64,000 nucleotides of DNA from Vibrio orientalis CIP 102891 = ATCC 33934 (lineage in GTDB: Bacteria; Pseudomonadota; Gammaproteobacteria; Enterobacterales; Vibrionaceae). The stretch covers positions 806,001 to 870,000 of the forward strand of contig NZ_ACZV01000004.1 in assembly GCF_000176235.1 (NCBI RefSeq), in the 5' to 3' direction. A model generated the notes under the pieces. It was not told the origin of the DNA and made no database searches. It was given only the letters and a program-made list of their open reading frames with translations. This document shows, in pieces, positions 1 through 9,326 of this stretch. Position numbers and translations under genes: made by a program. Each line of letters starts with the position of its first letter. Position 1 is the stretch's first letter.

Positions 1-442
1 CGGTTAACTTAGAGGCGAACGTCGCCTGAGGTAGACTAGTTAACGCCGCCAACATCTGCGCCACTTGATTGTTATCAGTATCAATGGATTGCTTCCCAAG
101 CAGCACGATACCCGCTTGCTCTTTCTCCATTAGTGCTTTCAGCACTTTTGCGACGCTGAGTGGCTGGCAGATTTGGTCAACACAGACGTGAATCGCTCTA
201 TCTGCGCCCAAAGCTAATGCTGAACGTAACTGCTCCTGACACTCATCACCGCCCAGTGAAGCCACAATAACTTCATCAGCTACGCCTGCTTCTTTCATGC
301 GGATCGCTTCTTCAACCGCGATTTCACAAAATGGATTAATCGCCATTTTGACATTATCGGTTTCGACACCAGAGCCATCTGACTTAATCCGAACTTTGAC
401 ATAAGGGTCGACGACACGCTTAATCGCTACTATAACTTTCAT
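1..442 (-). CDS. etfB: Electron transfer flavoprotein beta subunit, partial
   Basis: The reading frame starts at the ATG at 440-442 and runs off the left edge, giving 147 codons of the N-terminal part. It begins MKVIVAIKRVVDPYVKVR and contains the ETF-beta stretch with MAINPFCEIAVEEA and the GADRAIHV and GKQSIDTDNNQV segments typical of the AMP/FAD-binding fold. ETF accepts electrons from acyl-CoA and related dehydrogenases and passes them to ETF-ubiquinone oxidoreductase, whose gene lies at 4725-6383. The alpha subunit normally follows and would lie outside the window. A 22-base stretch 40 bases upstream is repeated exactly in front of the oxidoreductase gene, so the two units are probably co-regulated. 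Confidence 0.95.
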   Translation of the reverse strand, partial: MKVIVAIKRVVDPYVKVRIKSDGSGVETDNVKMAINPFCEIAVEEAIRMKEAGVADEVIVASLGGDECQEQLRSALALGADRAIHVCVDQICQPLSVAKVLKALMEKEQAGIVLLGKQSIDTDNNQVAQMLAALTSLPQATFASKLT

Positions 443-481
443 CGTACTCTCCGAAATACCATCCAATAAATTGAGCTTAGT

Positions 482-503
482 AAAGTTTACGTTTACGTCA
501 ACT
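482..503 (-). promoter_or_regulatory. LiuR-like operator upstream of etfB
   Basis: The core TTTACGTTTACGTCAA is an imperfect inverted repeat (TTTACGT / ACGTCAA) starting 40 bases before the etfB start. The same 22 bases occur at 4657-4678. The pattern resembles, from memory, operators of the MerR-family regulator LiuR, which controls branched-chain amino acid and acyl-CoA breakdown genes in gammaproteobacteria. The repetition is seen; the regulator is inferred. Confidence 0.6.
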
Positions 504-548
504 AGAGGCCAGGCACTGATTGAAACTTTACCAACCGTTCATTAATGA

Positions 549-580
549 AAAAGCCGCTGATATTGACTATCAGCGGCTTT
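549..580 (-). terminator. Intrinsic terminator after the OmpA-like gene
   Basis: A perfect stem (AAAGCCGCTGATA with its complement) around a five-base loop is followed on the minus strand by a run of T. It lies just beyond the stop codon at 594 and ends the minus-strand two-gene operon. Confidence 0.85.
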
Positions 581-593
581 GATTTAGTTTGCT

Positions 594-1583
594 TTACTTC
601 CTCACGAATTCAAATTGAGGAATAGTAACCTCAACTCGGCGATTATTAGCTCGTCCTTGTGAAGTAGAGTTAGGCGCAATTGGCTGCGTTTCTCCGTGAC
701 CATCAATGGATATTCGGCTTGAATCAATACCCTCACTTTCAAGGAAGTTGGACACTTCTGTTGCCCTTTGTATTGAAAGTGCCTGGTTATAAGACGAAGA
801 CCCTGTTGAATCTGTATGCCCCACAACTTCAACTTTAGCCTCAGGGTACTCTTTTAGTGTTGCCACTAACTGCGACAGCTGTTGGCTAGATGACTCGTTA
901 AGTTCACTACTCTCTGAATCAAACGGCCCAGAGCTTAAAGTGACTTTGTCAAACATTTCTGATTTAGTGATAGATTGTGGATGCTGCTCTGTAACCATCG
1001 GCTCTTCTATTACTGAATCAGTTTGTATTTCAACCAACTGGGCTTGCTCAGAACTGTGACCCCAAGTACGCGCAACCTGAATAAACGCAGCTGAATAATC
1101 ACTGTCGTAGAGATTGTACTCAAGTCGTGCAAACCAGTTCTCATTCAAGTTCCAACGAATACCTAGGCCTGATGCAAAACTCACTTTATGTTCCACATTT
1201 AGGTTTGCAGCACTACCTTGAAAGTTAGCATCTAAGTAGTTCGCACCCAATTTTCCATATACTGACCACTCACTCGACGAAGAAGGCCAATATAGTAAAC
1301 CACTCAATCCGTAGTTTTGGTACTCGACAGCACCATCATTGTCATTGAGATCATAACTGCTCAAATAGCTATAGCTACCCTCTAAAGCCGTATAACTGCC
1401 AATATTTTTACCCAAGAATAGCGTCCCAGCAAATTTTCGTTGGTCATCTTGTTCTTGTTGGTTGATATCTGGGCTTAAATTAGACATGCCCAATCCTAAA
1501 CCAGTATAGAAATCTGTCGAAGCACAAGCTAAAGACGAAAATAAAGCCACTGTGAGTAAAGAAAAAATCATTCTCTTTTGCAT
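594..1583 (-). CDS. OmpA-family outer-membrane protein
   Basis: 329 residues. A signal peptide of about 21 residues is followed by an eight-strand-type beta-barrel region (to about 185, with an aromatic-ended strand near YDSDYSAAF), a linker, and a C-terminal OmpA/MotB peptidoglycan-binding domain (about 215-325) with GHTDSTG, NQALSIQRA and GRANNRRVEV. Such proteins tie the outer membrane to the cell wall. The start ATG overlaps the stop of the upstream gene as TAATG, with an AGGAG just inside that gene, so translation is probably coupled to the calcium-repeat protein made first. The partner suggests a joint surface role, which is inferred. Confidence 0.85.
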   Translation of the reverse strand: MQKRMIFSLLTVALFSSLACASTDFYTGLGLGMSNLSPDINQQEQDDQRKFAGTLFLGKNIGSYTALEGSYSYLSSYDLNDNDGAVEYQNYGLSGLLYWPSSSSEWSVYGKLGANYLDANFQGSAANLNVEHKVSFASGLGIRWNLNENWFARLEYNLYDSDYSAAFIQVARTWGHSSEQAQLVEIQTDSVIEEPMVTEQHPQSITKSEMFDKVTLSSGPFDSESSELNESSSQQLSQLVATLKEYPEAKVEVVGHTDSTGSSSYNQALSIQRATEVSNFLESEGIDSSRISIDGHGETQPIAPNSTSQGRANNRRVEVTIPQFEFVRK

Positions 1584-4027
1584 TATTTGGCTCCTCTAAA
1601 GCGTCTTACGCCTGACAGTAACGCCAACAAACCCAGAGCAAAAATCGAAGTTGAGCCACCGTTAGTCCCTACTGTTACGGTGCTAAGTTCATTTTTTGGG
1701 GGAACAACGTCTATTACTACTGGCAGCGGATCATCTCTATTATCTAGTGGATCTAAACCTTGTACTCTTTCTAAATAATCGGGTAGCGTCCCACCATCGC
1801 TATTTTTCACACTTTTCTTGTCATTTGGGTCTGTTCCTTCAAGCTGCTCGATGGAATCTGGAACACCGTCACCATCACTGTCAGTACCGCTAAAGTCCGT
1901 AGCATTATTCGGGTCTGTGCCTTCTAAGAACTCAACACCATCGGGCACTCCATCACCGTCACTGTCTTTGGTGAAATCATCGTCACCAACGGTTGCATCT
2001 AGCCCCAGTTGCTTCTCTGCGTAATCAGGTAGACCACCGTTATCACCGTCTTTAAAACTGGTCGCATCATTTGGATCAGTGCCTTCTAATATTTCGATTG
2101 CATCCGGAACACCGTCACCATCACTGTCAGTACCGCTAAAGTCCGTATCATCATTCGGGTCCGTGCCTTCTAAGAATTCAACACCATCGGGCACACCATC
2201 ACCGTCACTGTCTTTGGTGAAATCATCGTCACCAACGGTTGAATCTAGCCCCAGTTGCTTCTCTGCGTAATCAGGTAGACCACCGTTATCACCGTCTTTA
2301 AAACTGGTCGCATCATCTGGATCAGTGCCATCTAATATTTCGATTGCATCCGGAACACCGTCACCATCACTGTCAGTACCGCTAAAGTCCGTATCATCAT
2401 TCGGGTCTGTGCCTTCTAAGAACTCAACACCATCGGGCACACCATCACCGTCACTGTCTTTGGTGAAATCATCGTCACCAACGGTTGCATCTAGCCCCAA
2501 CTGCTTCTCTACATAATCAGGTAGACCACCGTTATCACCGTCTTTAAAACTGGTTGCATCATTTGGATCAGTGCCTTCTAATATTTCGATTGCATCCGGA
2601 ACACCGTCACCATCACTGTCAGTACCGCTAAAGTCCGTATCATCATTCGGGTCTGTGCCTTCTAAGAACTCAACACCATCGGGCACTCCATCACCGTCAC
2701 TGTCTTTGGTGAAATCATCGTCGCCAACGGTTGCATCTAGCCCTAACTGCTGCTCTACGTAATCAGGTAGACCACCGTTATCACCGTCTTTAAAGCTGGT
2801 TGCATCATTTGGGTCTGTCCCCTCTAGCACTTCGATAACATCAGGGACACCATCACCGTCGCTGTCAGTACCCTTGGAATCTGAGGCATCATTTGGATCT
2901 GTACCTTCTAGTATTTCTATGCCGTCAGGAATGCCGTCACCGTCTGTATCTTGGCCGAAATCGTCATCGCCCTTCGTTGCGTCTAACCCTGCCTGTTTTT
3001 CGAGATAGTCTGGCAATCCACCGTCATCCTCATCTTTAAAGCTGGTAGCATCATTTGGGTCAGTACCTTCGATAACTTCAACTGCATCGGGGACGCCGTC
3101 GTTGTCAGAGTCTAAGTAATTTGAATTTGAGTTAGGATCTGTACCTTGTTGGATTTCAATTGCATCGGGAACCCCATCCCCATCATTGTCAGGCAACGAA
3201 AGGTAGTATTTTCCCATATCATCATCTGAGCTATCTGACGGGTCAGTCACTGGATAAAATGTAAATTGCTCGGTATAGTCTGGAACCCCACCAGAGTCCG
3301 AGTCTATATAAGACGCGCCATCAGTCTCATCGGTTCCATCTCTCAGCTCAACAATATCAGGAACACCGTCTCCATCAGAGTCTGGTCCTGGTGAACGTAA
3401 CTCGCTATAGGTAGCATCAAAATAGTTGTAATTACCTGCGGTGCTGCCAGCAGAGGCATCCATCCAATAGCCTACCCCGCTAGATAACTCAGTTCCTATG
3501 TTCGAGAATAGAACCCCAACAGCTCGCCCATTATTATCAGAAGCCGTAAGCGTTCCAGACCCTATATTAGAAAAGGTATGGTAGGCAATTGAATCTAGCT
3601 CTTGACCTACATTGAAATATCTATCATAAACAGAAGCACTCTGCCCTGAGCCTAGACTTGGCGCCGTCACGTTCGAGAAGTTAGTTAAAAATTGAGCCGC
3701 ACTACTATTTCCAGAGTTCTGATGATCACCGAAGAAAAACAGCGCCTTCCCCCCCAAGTTGACGTAATCAACTAACGCCGAGACTTCAGTATTCGTTAAT
3801 GCACTACTTAGACTTGCATAGTAAATGCCTTGATATACAGATAAGTCAACAGTTGGTAAACTAGTTCCAGAATGCCTAGTAACTGTGTGACCATTATTTT
3901 GCAACGATGAAATTACAGCTCGTAAATACGTCCCTTCTTCTACCACCAATATATTGTCCGCATATGAGTAACCACTCAAAATAATTGCAAAGGCAGCTCC
4001 AGCACAATACTTTAATATTAATCTCAC
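1583..4027 (-). CDS. Thrombospondin type-3 repeat surface protein with GlyGly-CTERM tail
   Basis: 814 residues, very acidic. A signal peptide (about 1-23) is followed by a 190-residue domain resembling a glutamine-amidotransferase-like or DUF4350-type fold (NILVVEEGTYLRAVISSL), then about 500 residues of calcium-binding DxDGDGVPD repeats. Four near-identical units of 82 residues lie in tandem. The C terminus has a GG-S motif, a hydrophobic segment and an Arg-rich end (VRRFRGAK), which is the layout of GlyGly-CTERM sorting signals cut by rhombosortase, so surface display or release through type II secretion is likely. It is the first gene of an operon with the OmpA-like gene. The function is unknown; adhesion or matrix binding is only a guess. 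Confidence 0.8.
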   Translation of the reverse strand: MRLILKYCAGAAFAIILSGYSYADNILVVEEGTYLRAVISSLQNNGHTVTRHSGTSLPTVDLSVYQGIYYASLSSALTNTEVSALVDYVNLGGKALFFFGDHQNSGNSSAAQFLTNFSNVTAPSLGSGQSASVYDRYFNVGQELDSIAYHTFSNIGSGTLTASDNNGRAVGVLFSNIGTELSSGVGYWMDASAGSTAGNYNYFDATYSELRSPGPDSDGDGVPDIVELRDGTDETDGASYIDSDSGGVPDYTEQFTFYPVTDPSDSSDDDMGKYYLSLPDNDGDGVPDAIEIQQGTDPNSNSNYLDSDNDGVPDAVEVIEGTDPNDATSFKDEDDGGLPDYLEKQAGLDATKGDDDFGQDTDGDGIPDGIEILEGTDPNDASDSKGTDSDGDGVPDVIEVLEGTDPNDATSFKDGDNGGLPDYVEQQLGLDATVGDDDFTKDSDGDGVPDGVEFLEGTDPNDDTDFSGTDSDGDGVPDAIEILEGTDPNDATSFKDGDNGGLPDYVEKQLGLDATVGDDDFTKDSDGDGVPDGVEFLEGTDPNDDTDFSGTDSDGDGVPDAIEILDGTDPDDATSFKDGDNGGLPDYAEKQLGLDSTVGDDDFTKDSDGDGVPDGVEFLEGTDPNDDTDFSGTDSDGDGVPDAIEILEGTDPNDATSFKDGDNGGLPDYAEKQLGLDATVGDDDFTKDSDGDGVPDGVEFLEGTDPNNATDFSGTDSDGDGVPDSIEQLEGTDPNDKKSVKNSDGGTLPDYLERVQGLDPLDNRDDPLPVVIDVVPPKNELSTVTVGTNGGSTSIFALGLLALLSGVRRFRGAK
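1860..2880 (-). repeat. Tandem 246-bp coding repeats
   Basis: About four copies of a 246-base unit follow each other in phase with the reading frame. They differ at only a few positions, so the array is recently amplified or homogenised. Each unit encodes two DSDGDGVPD calcium loops and one NGGLPDY(V/A)E segment. Confidence 0.85.
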
Positions 4028-4724
4028 AATACCTCACCTTATTAATCTTAATTATATGGTCATATAAGCTTTGTTGCCTAATTCAGGCTGACTTTTATGC
4101 GCTCTTTTTCCCGAGATCGTGTCCAACCATTTAATTACGTTTAAATTTCAACAACTTGAACATTGCATTTATCAGACTTGATGTCCCTACCAACACTATA
4201 ACAATTAAATATTTGCTTCTTCATTTATAAAAAATAAATAGAATCAAGGCAGTTCAAGACCTAGTTGTAATCTCATCAATTGTTCTTTACTAACCTAGTT
4301 TCGACGCAGTCCAACTCATTTTACAAAACAAAATGGACACATAGTAATAGGAATTAAAGAATATAGATGTGGAAGTATTCCTACAAAAGTAGGAGCGCCC
4401 AGTAGTAGTAATATTGAATCATAATCAGTAATTTTAACGAAGAATATTTTCTTTTATACATTTCCAGTCAATCCGTTATAAGCAATCTTCAAAAATTCTT
4501 ACATCCACTCTGTATCGATTGTTTAGTTATTTAATTTTCGATCCAATTAACGCAGAGGGAATATTTATCCCTATAACTGTCAATATGCTATATATCCTGA
4601 AACGGACGAAACACGCGTTCGTTCCTTCCCATTCATTTAGCCGATGAGGACATGCCAAAGTTTACGTTTACGTCAACTGTAACTATATTTAGTGATATTG
4701 TTCACCCGAACTAGGCGAAGAGAG
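4028..4724. other. Long AT-rich intergenic region
   Basis: About 700 bases without a credible gene separate the divergent calcium-repeat operon and the ETF oxidoreductase. It holds a small inverted repeat TCCTAC-AAAA-GTAGGA at 4379-4394 and the operator-like site at 4657-4678. The rest is AT-rich and probably contains the promoters of both units. Confidence 0.6.
4657..4678 (+). promoter_or_regulatory. LiuR-like operator upstream of ETF-QO gene
   Basis: The 22 bases are identical to those at 482-503 before etfB and end 46 bases before the chosen ATG. See the etfB operator for the reasoning. Confidence 0.6.
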
Positions 4725-6383
4725 ATGGAACGAGAAAGTATGGACTTTGATGTGGTGATTGTTGGCGCTGGCCCTGCAGGGTTATCTGCAGCCTGTAAAC
4801 TTGCACAACTTTCTAAGCAACGCGACCAACCTGTTTCTATCTGTGTGGTTGAAAAAGGGCCTGAAGTTGGTGCACATATATTGTCTGGTGCCGTATTTGA
4901 AACTCGTGCACTTGATGAGCTGTTCCCTGACTGGCAAGAACAAGGCGCTCCGGTTCAAACCCAAGTATCAAGTGACCAATTACTCTACCTAACCAGTAAA
5001 CACAATCATGTTGGCGTGCCTAAGTTTCTAAGCCCTAGCTCTTTACACAATGACTCAAGTAACTACGTTATTAGCCTCGGCAAACTATGCCAATGGTTGG
5101 CCGACAAAGCTGAAACAATGGGGGTCGAGATCTTTCCGGGTTTCCCAGCCAGTGACGTCTGCTATGACGAGTCTGGCCAAGTCTGTGGCGTAATCACCGC
5201 AGAAATGGGATTAGATAAGGAAGGACAGCGTAAAAGTGGCTTTCAAGCTGGCGTTCAACTGAATGCTAAATTCACGGTATTTGCCGAAGGCGCTCGGGGC
5301 CACCTCGGCAAAAACTTGATTGCGAACTTCAATCTGGCTGCCGACTCTCAGCCACAGCATTACGCGCTAGGCATTAAAGAGGTTTGGAAAGTCAGTGATG
5401 ACCAGCCACTCTACGCTCAAGGCACAGTGCTTCACACTGCTGGCTGGCCGCTAACCGAATCCCAAGCTAATGGTGGTGGCTTTCTTTATCACTTAGAAGA
5501 TAACCTGATTGCCGTCGGCCTGATCACCGACCTTAACTACCACAATCCTTATTTAAGCCCTTTTGAAGAATTTCAGCGCTTTAAGCACCATCCATCCATT
5601 GCTCCCTTTCTAAAAGATGCTGAACGCATTGCTTATGGTGCGCGCGCTCTGGCAAAAGGTGGCTTGCTTTCACTGCCGAAGCAACAGTTTCCCGGCGGGT
5701 TACTTATCGGCTGTGACGCGGGCACACTCAACTCAGCCAAGATCAAAGGCTGTCATACCGCGATGAAGTCAGGGCTACTAGCTGGCGAAGCAATATTTAC
5801 CGCGCTTTACCAAGAAGAGTCCGAACCTGATTACCACTCTCTATTTGCCGATTCTTGGCTGTATCAAGAACTCAATCAACATCGAAACTTTCCGGGTGCT
5901 ATTCATCAATTCGGGCCAATTTGGGGCGGTGCTCTCGCGACATTTGAGCAAAACCTGTGGCAACGTTTAAGTGGGGGCTCTACGCCTTGGAACTTATTAG
6001 ATCCTCAGGCTGATTACGTTAACCTTCATGAACGCTCACGCTGCAAGCCTATACATTATGATAAGCCCGATGGTGTGCTTAGTTTTGATAAGACCTCTTC
6101 CGTCTATTTGTCTTCAACGCACCATGAGGAAAATCAGCCCTGTCATCTGATTTTGACTGACTCGGCCTTACCCCTTTCCAGTCATATGACACTGTTTAAT
6201 GAACCGAGCCAGCGATACTGTCCGGCTGGGGTTTATGAAGTAATTGAGGTTGACGGTAAACCTAAGTTTCAGATCAATGCCGCCAATTGTTTACACTGTA
6301 AAACCTGCGACATAAAAGACCCATCGCAAAACATTACATGGCGTCCACCAGAAGGCGGTGGGCCTAACTATAACGCCATGTAA
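4725..6383 (+). CDS. Electron transfer flavoprotein-ubiquinone oxidoreductase
   Basis: 552 residues from the ATG at 4725, preceded by an AGGCGAAGAG ribosome site. A GTG at 4692 would add 11 residues with no family match. The N terminus has the FAD-binding VVIVGAGPAGLSAA motif, followed by GAHILSGAVFE. The C terminus carries the ferredoxin-like 4Fe-4S region (CLHCKTCDIKDP and ITWRPPEGGGPNY). Its length fits the family. The enzyme sits on the inner membrane and passes electrons from ETF to ubiquinone. The shared operator with etfB supports co-regulation with fatty acid or branched-chain amino acid oxidation. Confidence 0.95.
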   Translation: MERESMDFDVVIVGAGPAGLSAACKLAQLSKQRDQPVSICVVEKGPEVGAHILSGAVFETRALDELFPDWQEQGAPVQTQVSSDQLLYLTSKHNHVGVPKFLSPSSLHNDSSNYVISLGKLCQWLADKAETMGVEIFPGFPASDVCYDESGQVCGVITAEMGLDKEGQRKSGFQAGVQLNAKFTVFAEGARGHLGKNLIANFNLAADSQPQHYALGIKEVWKVSDDQPLYAQGTVLHTAGWPLTESQANGGGFLYHLEDNLIAVGLITDLNYHNPYLSPFEEFQRFKHHPSIAPFLKDAERIAYGARALAKGGLLSLPKQQFPGGLLIGCDAGTLNSAKIKGCHTAMKSGLLAGEAIFTALYQEESEPDYHSLFADSWLYQELNQHRNFPGAIHQFGPIWGGALATFEQNLWQRLSGGSTPWNLLDPQADYVNLHERSRCKPIHYDKPDGVLSFDKTSSVYLSSTHHEENQPCHLILTDSALPLSSHMTLFNEPSQRYCPAGVYEVIEVDGKPKFQINAANCLHCKTCDIKDPSQNITWRPPEGGGPNYNAM

Positions 6384-6398
6384 GTTCCACTTTGGTTT

Positions 6399-8960
6399 CT
6401 AACGAATAAACGACTGAAGCTCATCTATTTCAAAGTCAGCCTTAATTTTGTCACGAAACAGTGACAATCGGTTGAGCACGTTCTTAAACAACTGCTGTTC
6501 AATAACCGTTAAGTCATTGAGTGGCAATAGATCATTGACTTGACGAAGGTCGCTGTACTCAATGATTTGATTCATAAAGCGTAGCTGCCAAATATGATCA
6601 AACAGGTAGACCATTTCTCGATGTACTTTAGGATCCGTTTCTCCTGCAGTAAGCACGCCTTTCAAGCGTGATAACGAATTACTCTCTCTGATATTGAGCT
6701 TTAATGCATACAGACGGGCAAAGAGTTCAATTGGCCTTAGGCACTCTTTCAGGTTAATGGCTGTAGAACCTAACTCATCCAGTGTAGGCACTTGATGCGC
6801 TAAGCAGTGCTGCGCGTAGGTTGGTAAGAAGTTAGGCGTATCTTCAAGCTTATGTTGTATATGGGTTTGAATATTGTCAGCTAAGCGGCCCTCGCCGTAG
6901 GTCGAGCGAATATCAAAGAACACATTAAGCTCCAAGATCGAGTCAGACGTTGCTTGCTCAATCCATTGGGTGAAGTTGTGCTTCCACTCCTGTTCACTTA
7001 AACACCATTGATGGTTAGAGGCCATAATCAAGCCATCACAGTAGCTATAGCCTGCTTGGTTGAGCATTGCACACACTCTTTCGGCCAAGTGTAAAAAGTA
7101 TCGACGTATCGCTTTTAGGTCTTGATCATCCGGTGTTTCAAATACAATCGCATTATCTTGATCCGAGAACAGCGTCATATCGTGGCGCGCATTACTGCCA
7201 AAGGATAGGAAAGAGAAAGGCACTGGAGGTTCGCCAATTTCTTCAATGGTTAAATCAATAAACCGACAAATGGCAGCGTCATAGGTACTGCCAATCAAAC
7301 GCCGTAAATAATCTGGACGAGTTCCGGCCGAGATCATCTCACGGATTAGGTCCGTCAATCGATTCAATGACTCAATAACGTGGCTGTGACTCTGACCTTG
7401 TTCAATATCAACGACGATACTGGCACTGGTCTTTTGATAATCTGACGTAGGGTTTACCGAGCCAAAGCTGCCACCGTAAATTTTGCGCACAATTGGGCGA
7501 AATGAAATGACATGACCAAGCTTTTCCGACAAAAAGATACGTGACGTACTCAATATAATATCGATGGTACGGCCACTTTTGGTCACGATCTGAGCCTCAA
7601 ACTCAGCAGGCTCAGTCTCATGATTAAATAGCTTGATTAAATGGCGCAGTACACGGCTGTTTTGCGGTAAATCGGAAAACAGATCTTGCCAAATTGACCC
7701 AGATTTCAATTCGGTATCGGTATAACCGAGTAGTTGATGTAAGCGGCTATTCGAAAAGATGATTTTTCCGTCTGCTTCTAGGATATAACCTTCATTTGAC
7801 GACTCAACCAAGGCTTTATAGCGGTTTTTCGCTTCATGCAATGCGAGTTCTGCTCGTTTTTTTCGGCGATCTATCACCTTTGACTGGCCAATCACGTATA
7901 GCATAATCGCCACTAGCCCGAGCGTAATTGCGACAAAAATACGGAATAAAGTCCCTTCAAGTTTATCTATTTCGTGCTGAACGTCATCAAAATAGACACC
8001 CGTTCCGACGATCCATTGCCACTCCTCTACTCCTTCAACATAGGTCATTTTTGGTGCGGTGATGGTTGGGTCATCTTTCCATTGCCATTGGTACTCTAAA
8101 AATCCGTGTTGCGATGCTCTGACGAGTTTGGTGATTTCGACAAAGACAGGGATAGAACGACCGCTGTCATTACCGACATAATGAGTTAAATCTTGATTGG
8201 TGAGATCACTACGATAAGGATGCATAACCATTTTCGGCTGCATATCGGTGATAAAGAAATAGTCCTTATTTTCAGGGCCATAGCGCATGGATTTGATTTC
8301 CATTGCCGCTTTTTGTTGTGCTTCTGGCAAGGTTAAGACCCCACGCTGTTCCAGAGCGACGTAGCTATCAATCACACTTACCGCTGTCGAGGTCAGCTCT
8401 TGCAGCATCTGACGCTTTTGACTCATCATTGAGTTTTCAACAAGAGGAAGAATCACGTAAACAATCGCGGTAATGAATAGGACGATAGCTGCGATGGTAG
8501 GCAAGATAATGCGTAAGTTGAACTGACTCAAAGGCGTGCTCGGTTCGTCATTCTCTCGGCTTAACCCGTTGAAGTAATCAGCAAGCTCTGTTTCATCCAG
8601 CACATCACCTAAGGTCTCATCTTGGTCTACGTCATGGTACTTCGCGGCAAACGAGCCATTCTCAAAATCAGCTCGGCTAGGTAAGTATCCATGGTAATCA
8701 TCACGTATATGAGCTTCAAAAACATCGCGAATTTGTTGATTGGTGTATTTGCTACCAAATTCCTTGATTGCTTCAGCAAGTGCTTCTTTACAGTGACGAA
8801 AGCGGCGGTGAGAGTACGGATCAAAATCGAGCTCCTTTGCCATGGTTTCACCATGCTCTTGGCCATTATGGTCAAAAAAGCCATCGATCCAGCGGTGAAT
8901 GTCTTCGCCACGTACACCAAATAGTCGTTCAGTACGATCTGCATGTTCAGAAATTTTCAT
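6399..8960 (-). CDS. Membrane sensor with Cache, PAS and DUF294 nucleotidyltransferase domains
   Basis: 853 residues. Order: a cytoplasmic N-terminal domain of about 150 residues (DPYSHRRFRHCKEALAEAI, EAHIRDDYHGYLPSR) whose family I cannot name with confidence; a membrane segment (about 152-175); a periplasmic single-Cache domain (YFFITD, MVMHPYRSDL, WIVGTGVYFDDV); a second membrane segment (about 340-360); a PAS domain (about 375-490); and a GlnD-like nucleotidyltransferase (DUF294) with GSNARHD and SDQDNAI metal-binding residues, plus a helical C-terminal part. The layout suggests an external small molecule controlling a nucleotidyl-transfer or inactive regulatory domain. The substrate is unknown. 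It stands alone, with no obvious operon partner. Confidence 0.8.
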   Translation of the reverse strand: MKISEHADRTERLFGVRGEDIHRWIDGFFDHNGQEHGETMAKELDFDPYSHRRFRHCKEALAEAIKEFGSKYTNQQIRDVFEAHIRDDYHGYLPSRADFENGSFAAKYHDVDQDETLGDVLDETELADYFNGLSRENDEPSTPLSQFNLRIILPTIAAIVLFITAIVYVILPLVENSMMSQKRQMLQELTSTAVSVIDSYVALEQRGVLTLPEAQQKAAMEIKSMRYGPENKDYFFITDMQPKMVMHPYRSDLTNQDLTHYVGNDSGRSIPVFVEITKLVRASQHGFLEYQWQWKDDPTITAPKMTYVEGVEEWQWIVGTGVYFDDVQHEIDKLEGTLFRIFVAITLGLVAIMLYVIGQSKVIDRRKKRAELALHEAKNRYKALVESSNEGYILEADGKIIFSNSRLHQLLGYTDTELKSGSIWQDLFSDLPQNSRVLRHLIKLFNHETEPAEFEAQIVTKSGRTIDIILSTSRIFLSEKLGHVISFRPIVRKIYGGSFGSVNPTSDYQKTSASIVVDIEQGQSHSHVIESLNRLTDLIREMISAGTRPDYLRRLIGSTYDAAICRFIDLTIEEIGEPPVPFSFLSFGSNARHDMTLFSDQDNAIVFETPDDQDLKAIRRYFLHLAERVCAMLNQAGYSYCDGLIMASNHQWCLSEQEWKHNFTQWIEQATSDSILELNVFFDIRSTYGEGRLADNIQTHIQHKLEDTPNFLPTYAQHCLAHQVPTLDELGSTAINLKECLRPIELFARLYALKLNIRESNSLSRLKGVLTAGETDPKVHREMVYLFDHIWQLRFMNQIIEYSDLRQVNDLLPLNDLTVIEQQLFKNVLNRLSLFRDKIKADFEIDELQSFIR

Positions 8961-9326
8961 TCAGTTTCACTTAACCTAGCATCATATTGATAAAATACTC
9001 ACAACGTGATGTGCGTTGCATTTTTATTAACCACCAATCACCACACCTATAGTGCAGACCCGTTAATTAATTCAAATCAATATTTATAAACTGCCACTTT
9101 CCTACTATGTGTCCATTGTTTTGATTCGAATTTTGACAAGGTGACGAGTCGTTCATCTTGTTTTCATCACCGAAGAAAAGCCATGTTTTCCCTCTTTATC
9201 AATAAGATAGAGATGTTTGGTAGCGTCTGGGATGTCGTCTCGTACTGGTCGAAGGCTAGTATACCAAGCGAAAGCGGAGCCCTAATTGACATGGTTCAAC
9301 TTCGGTACATTACATAGGAAGACACG
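8961..9326. other. Divergent intergenic region
   Basis: 366 bases between the divergent sensor and DUF3360 genes. It should hold both promoters. I see no strong palindrome or structured RNA here. Confidence 0.5.

Noticed and set aside
1818..2762. Series of plus-strand frames of about 63 residues rich in Ser and Pro
   Set aside because: They are antisense shadows of the calcium-repeat gene and recur every 246 bases only because the repeat does.
1860..2880. Repeat array considered as a CRISPR array
   Set aside because: The units are 246 bases, contiguous, in frame and without spacers, so they are coding repeats.
4692..4724. GTG start for the ETF oxidoreductase
   Set aside because: It adds 11 residues foreign to the family, while the ATG at 4725 has a ribosome site.
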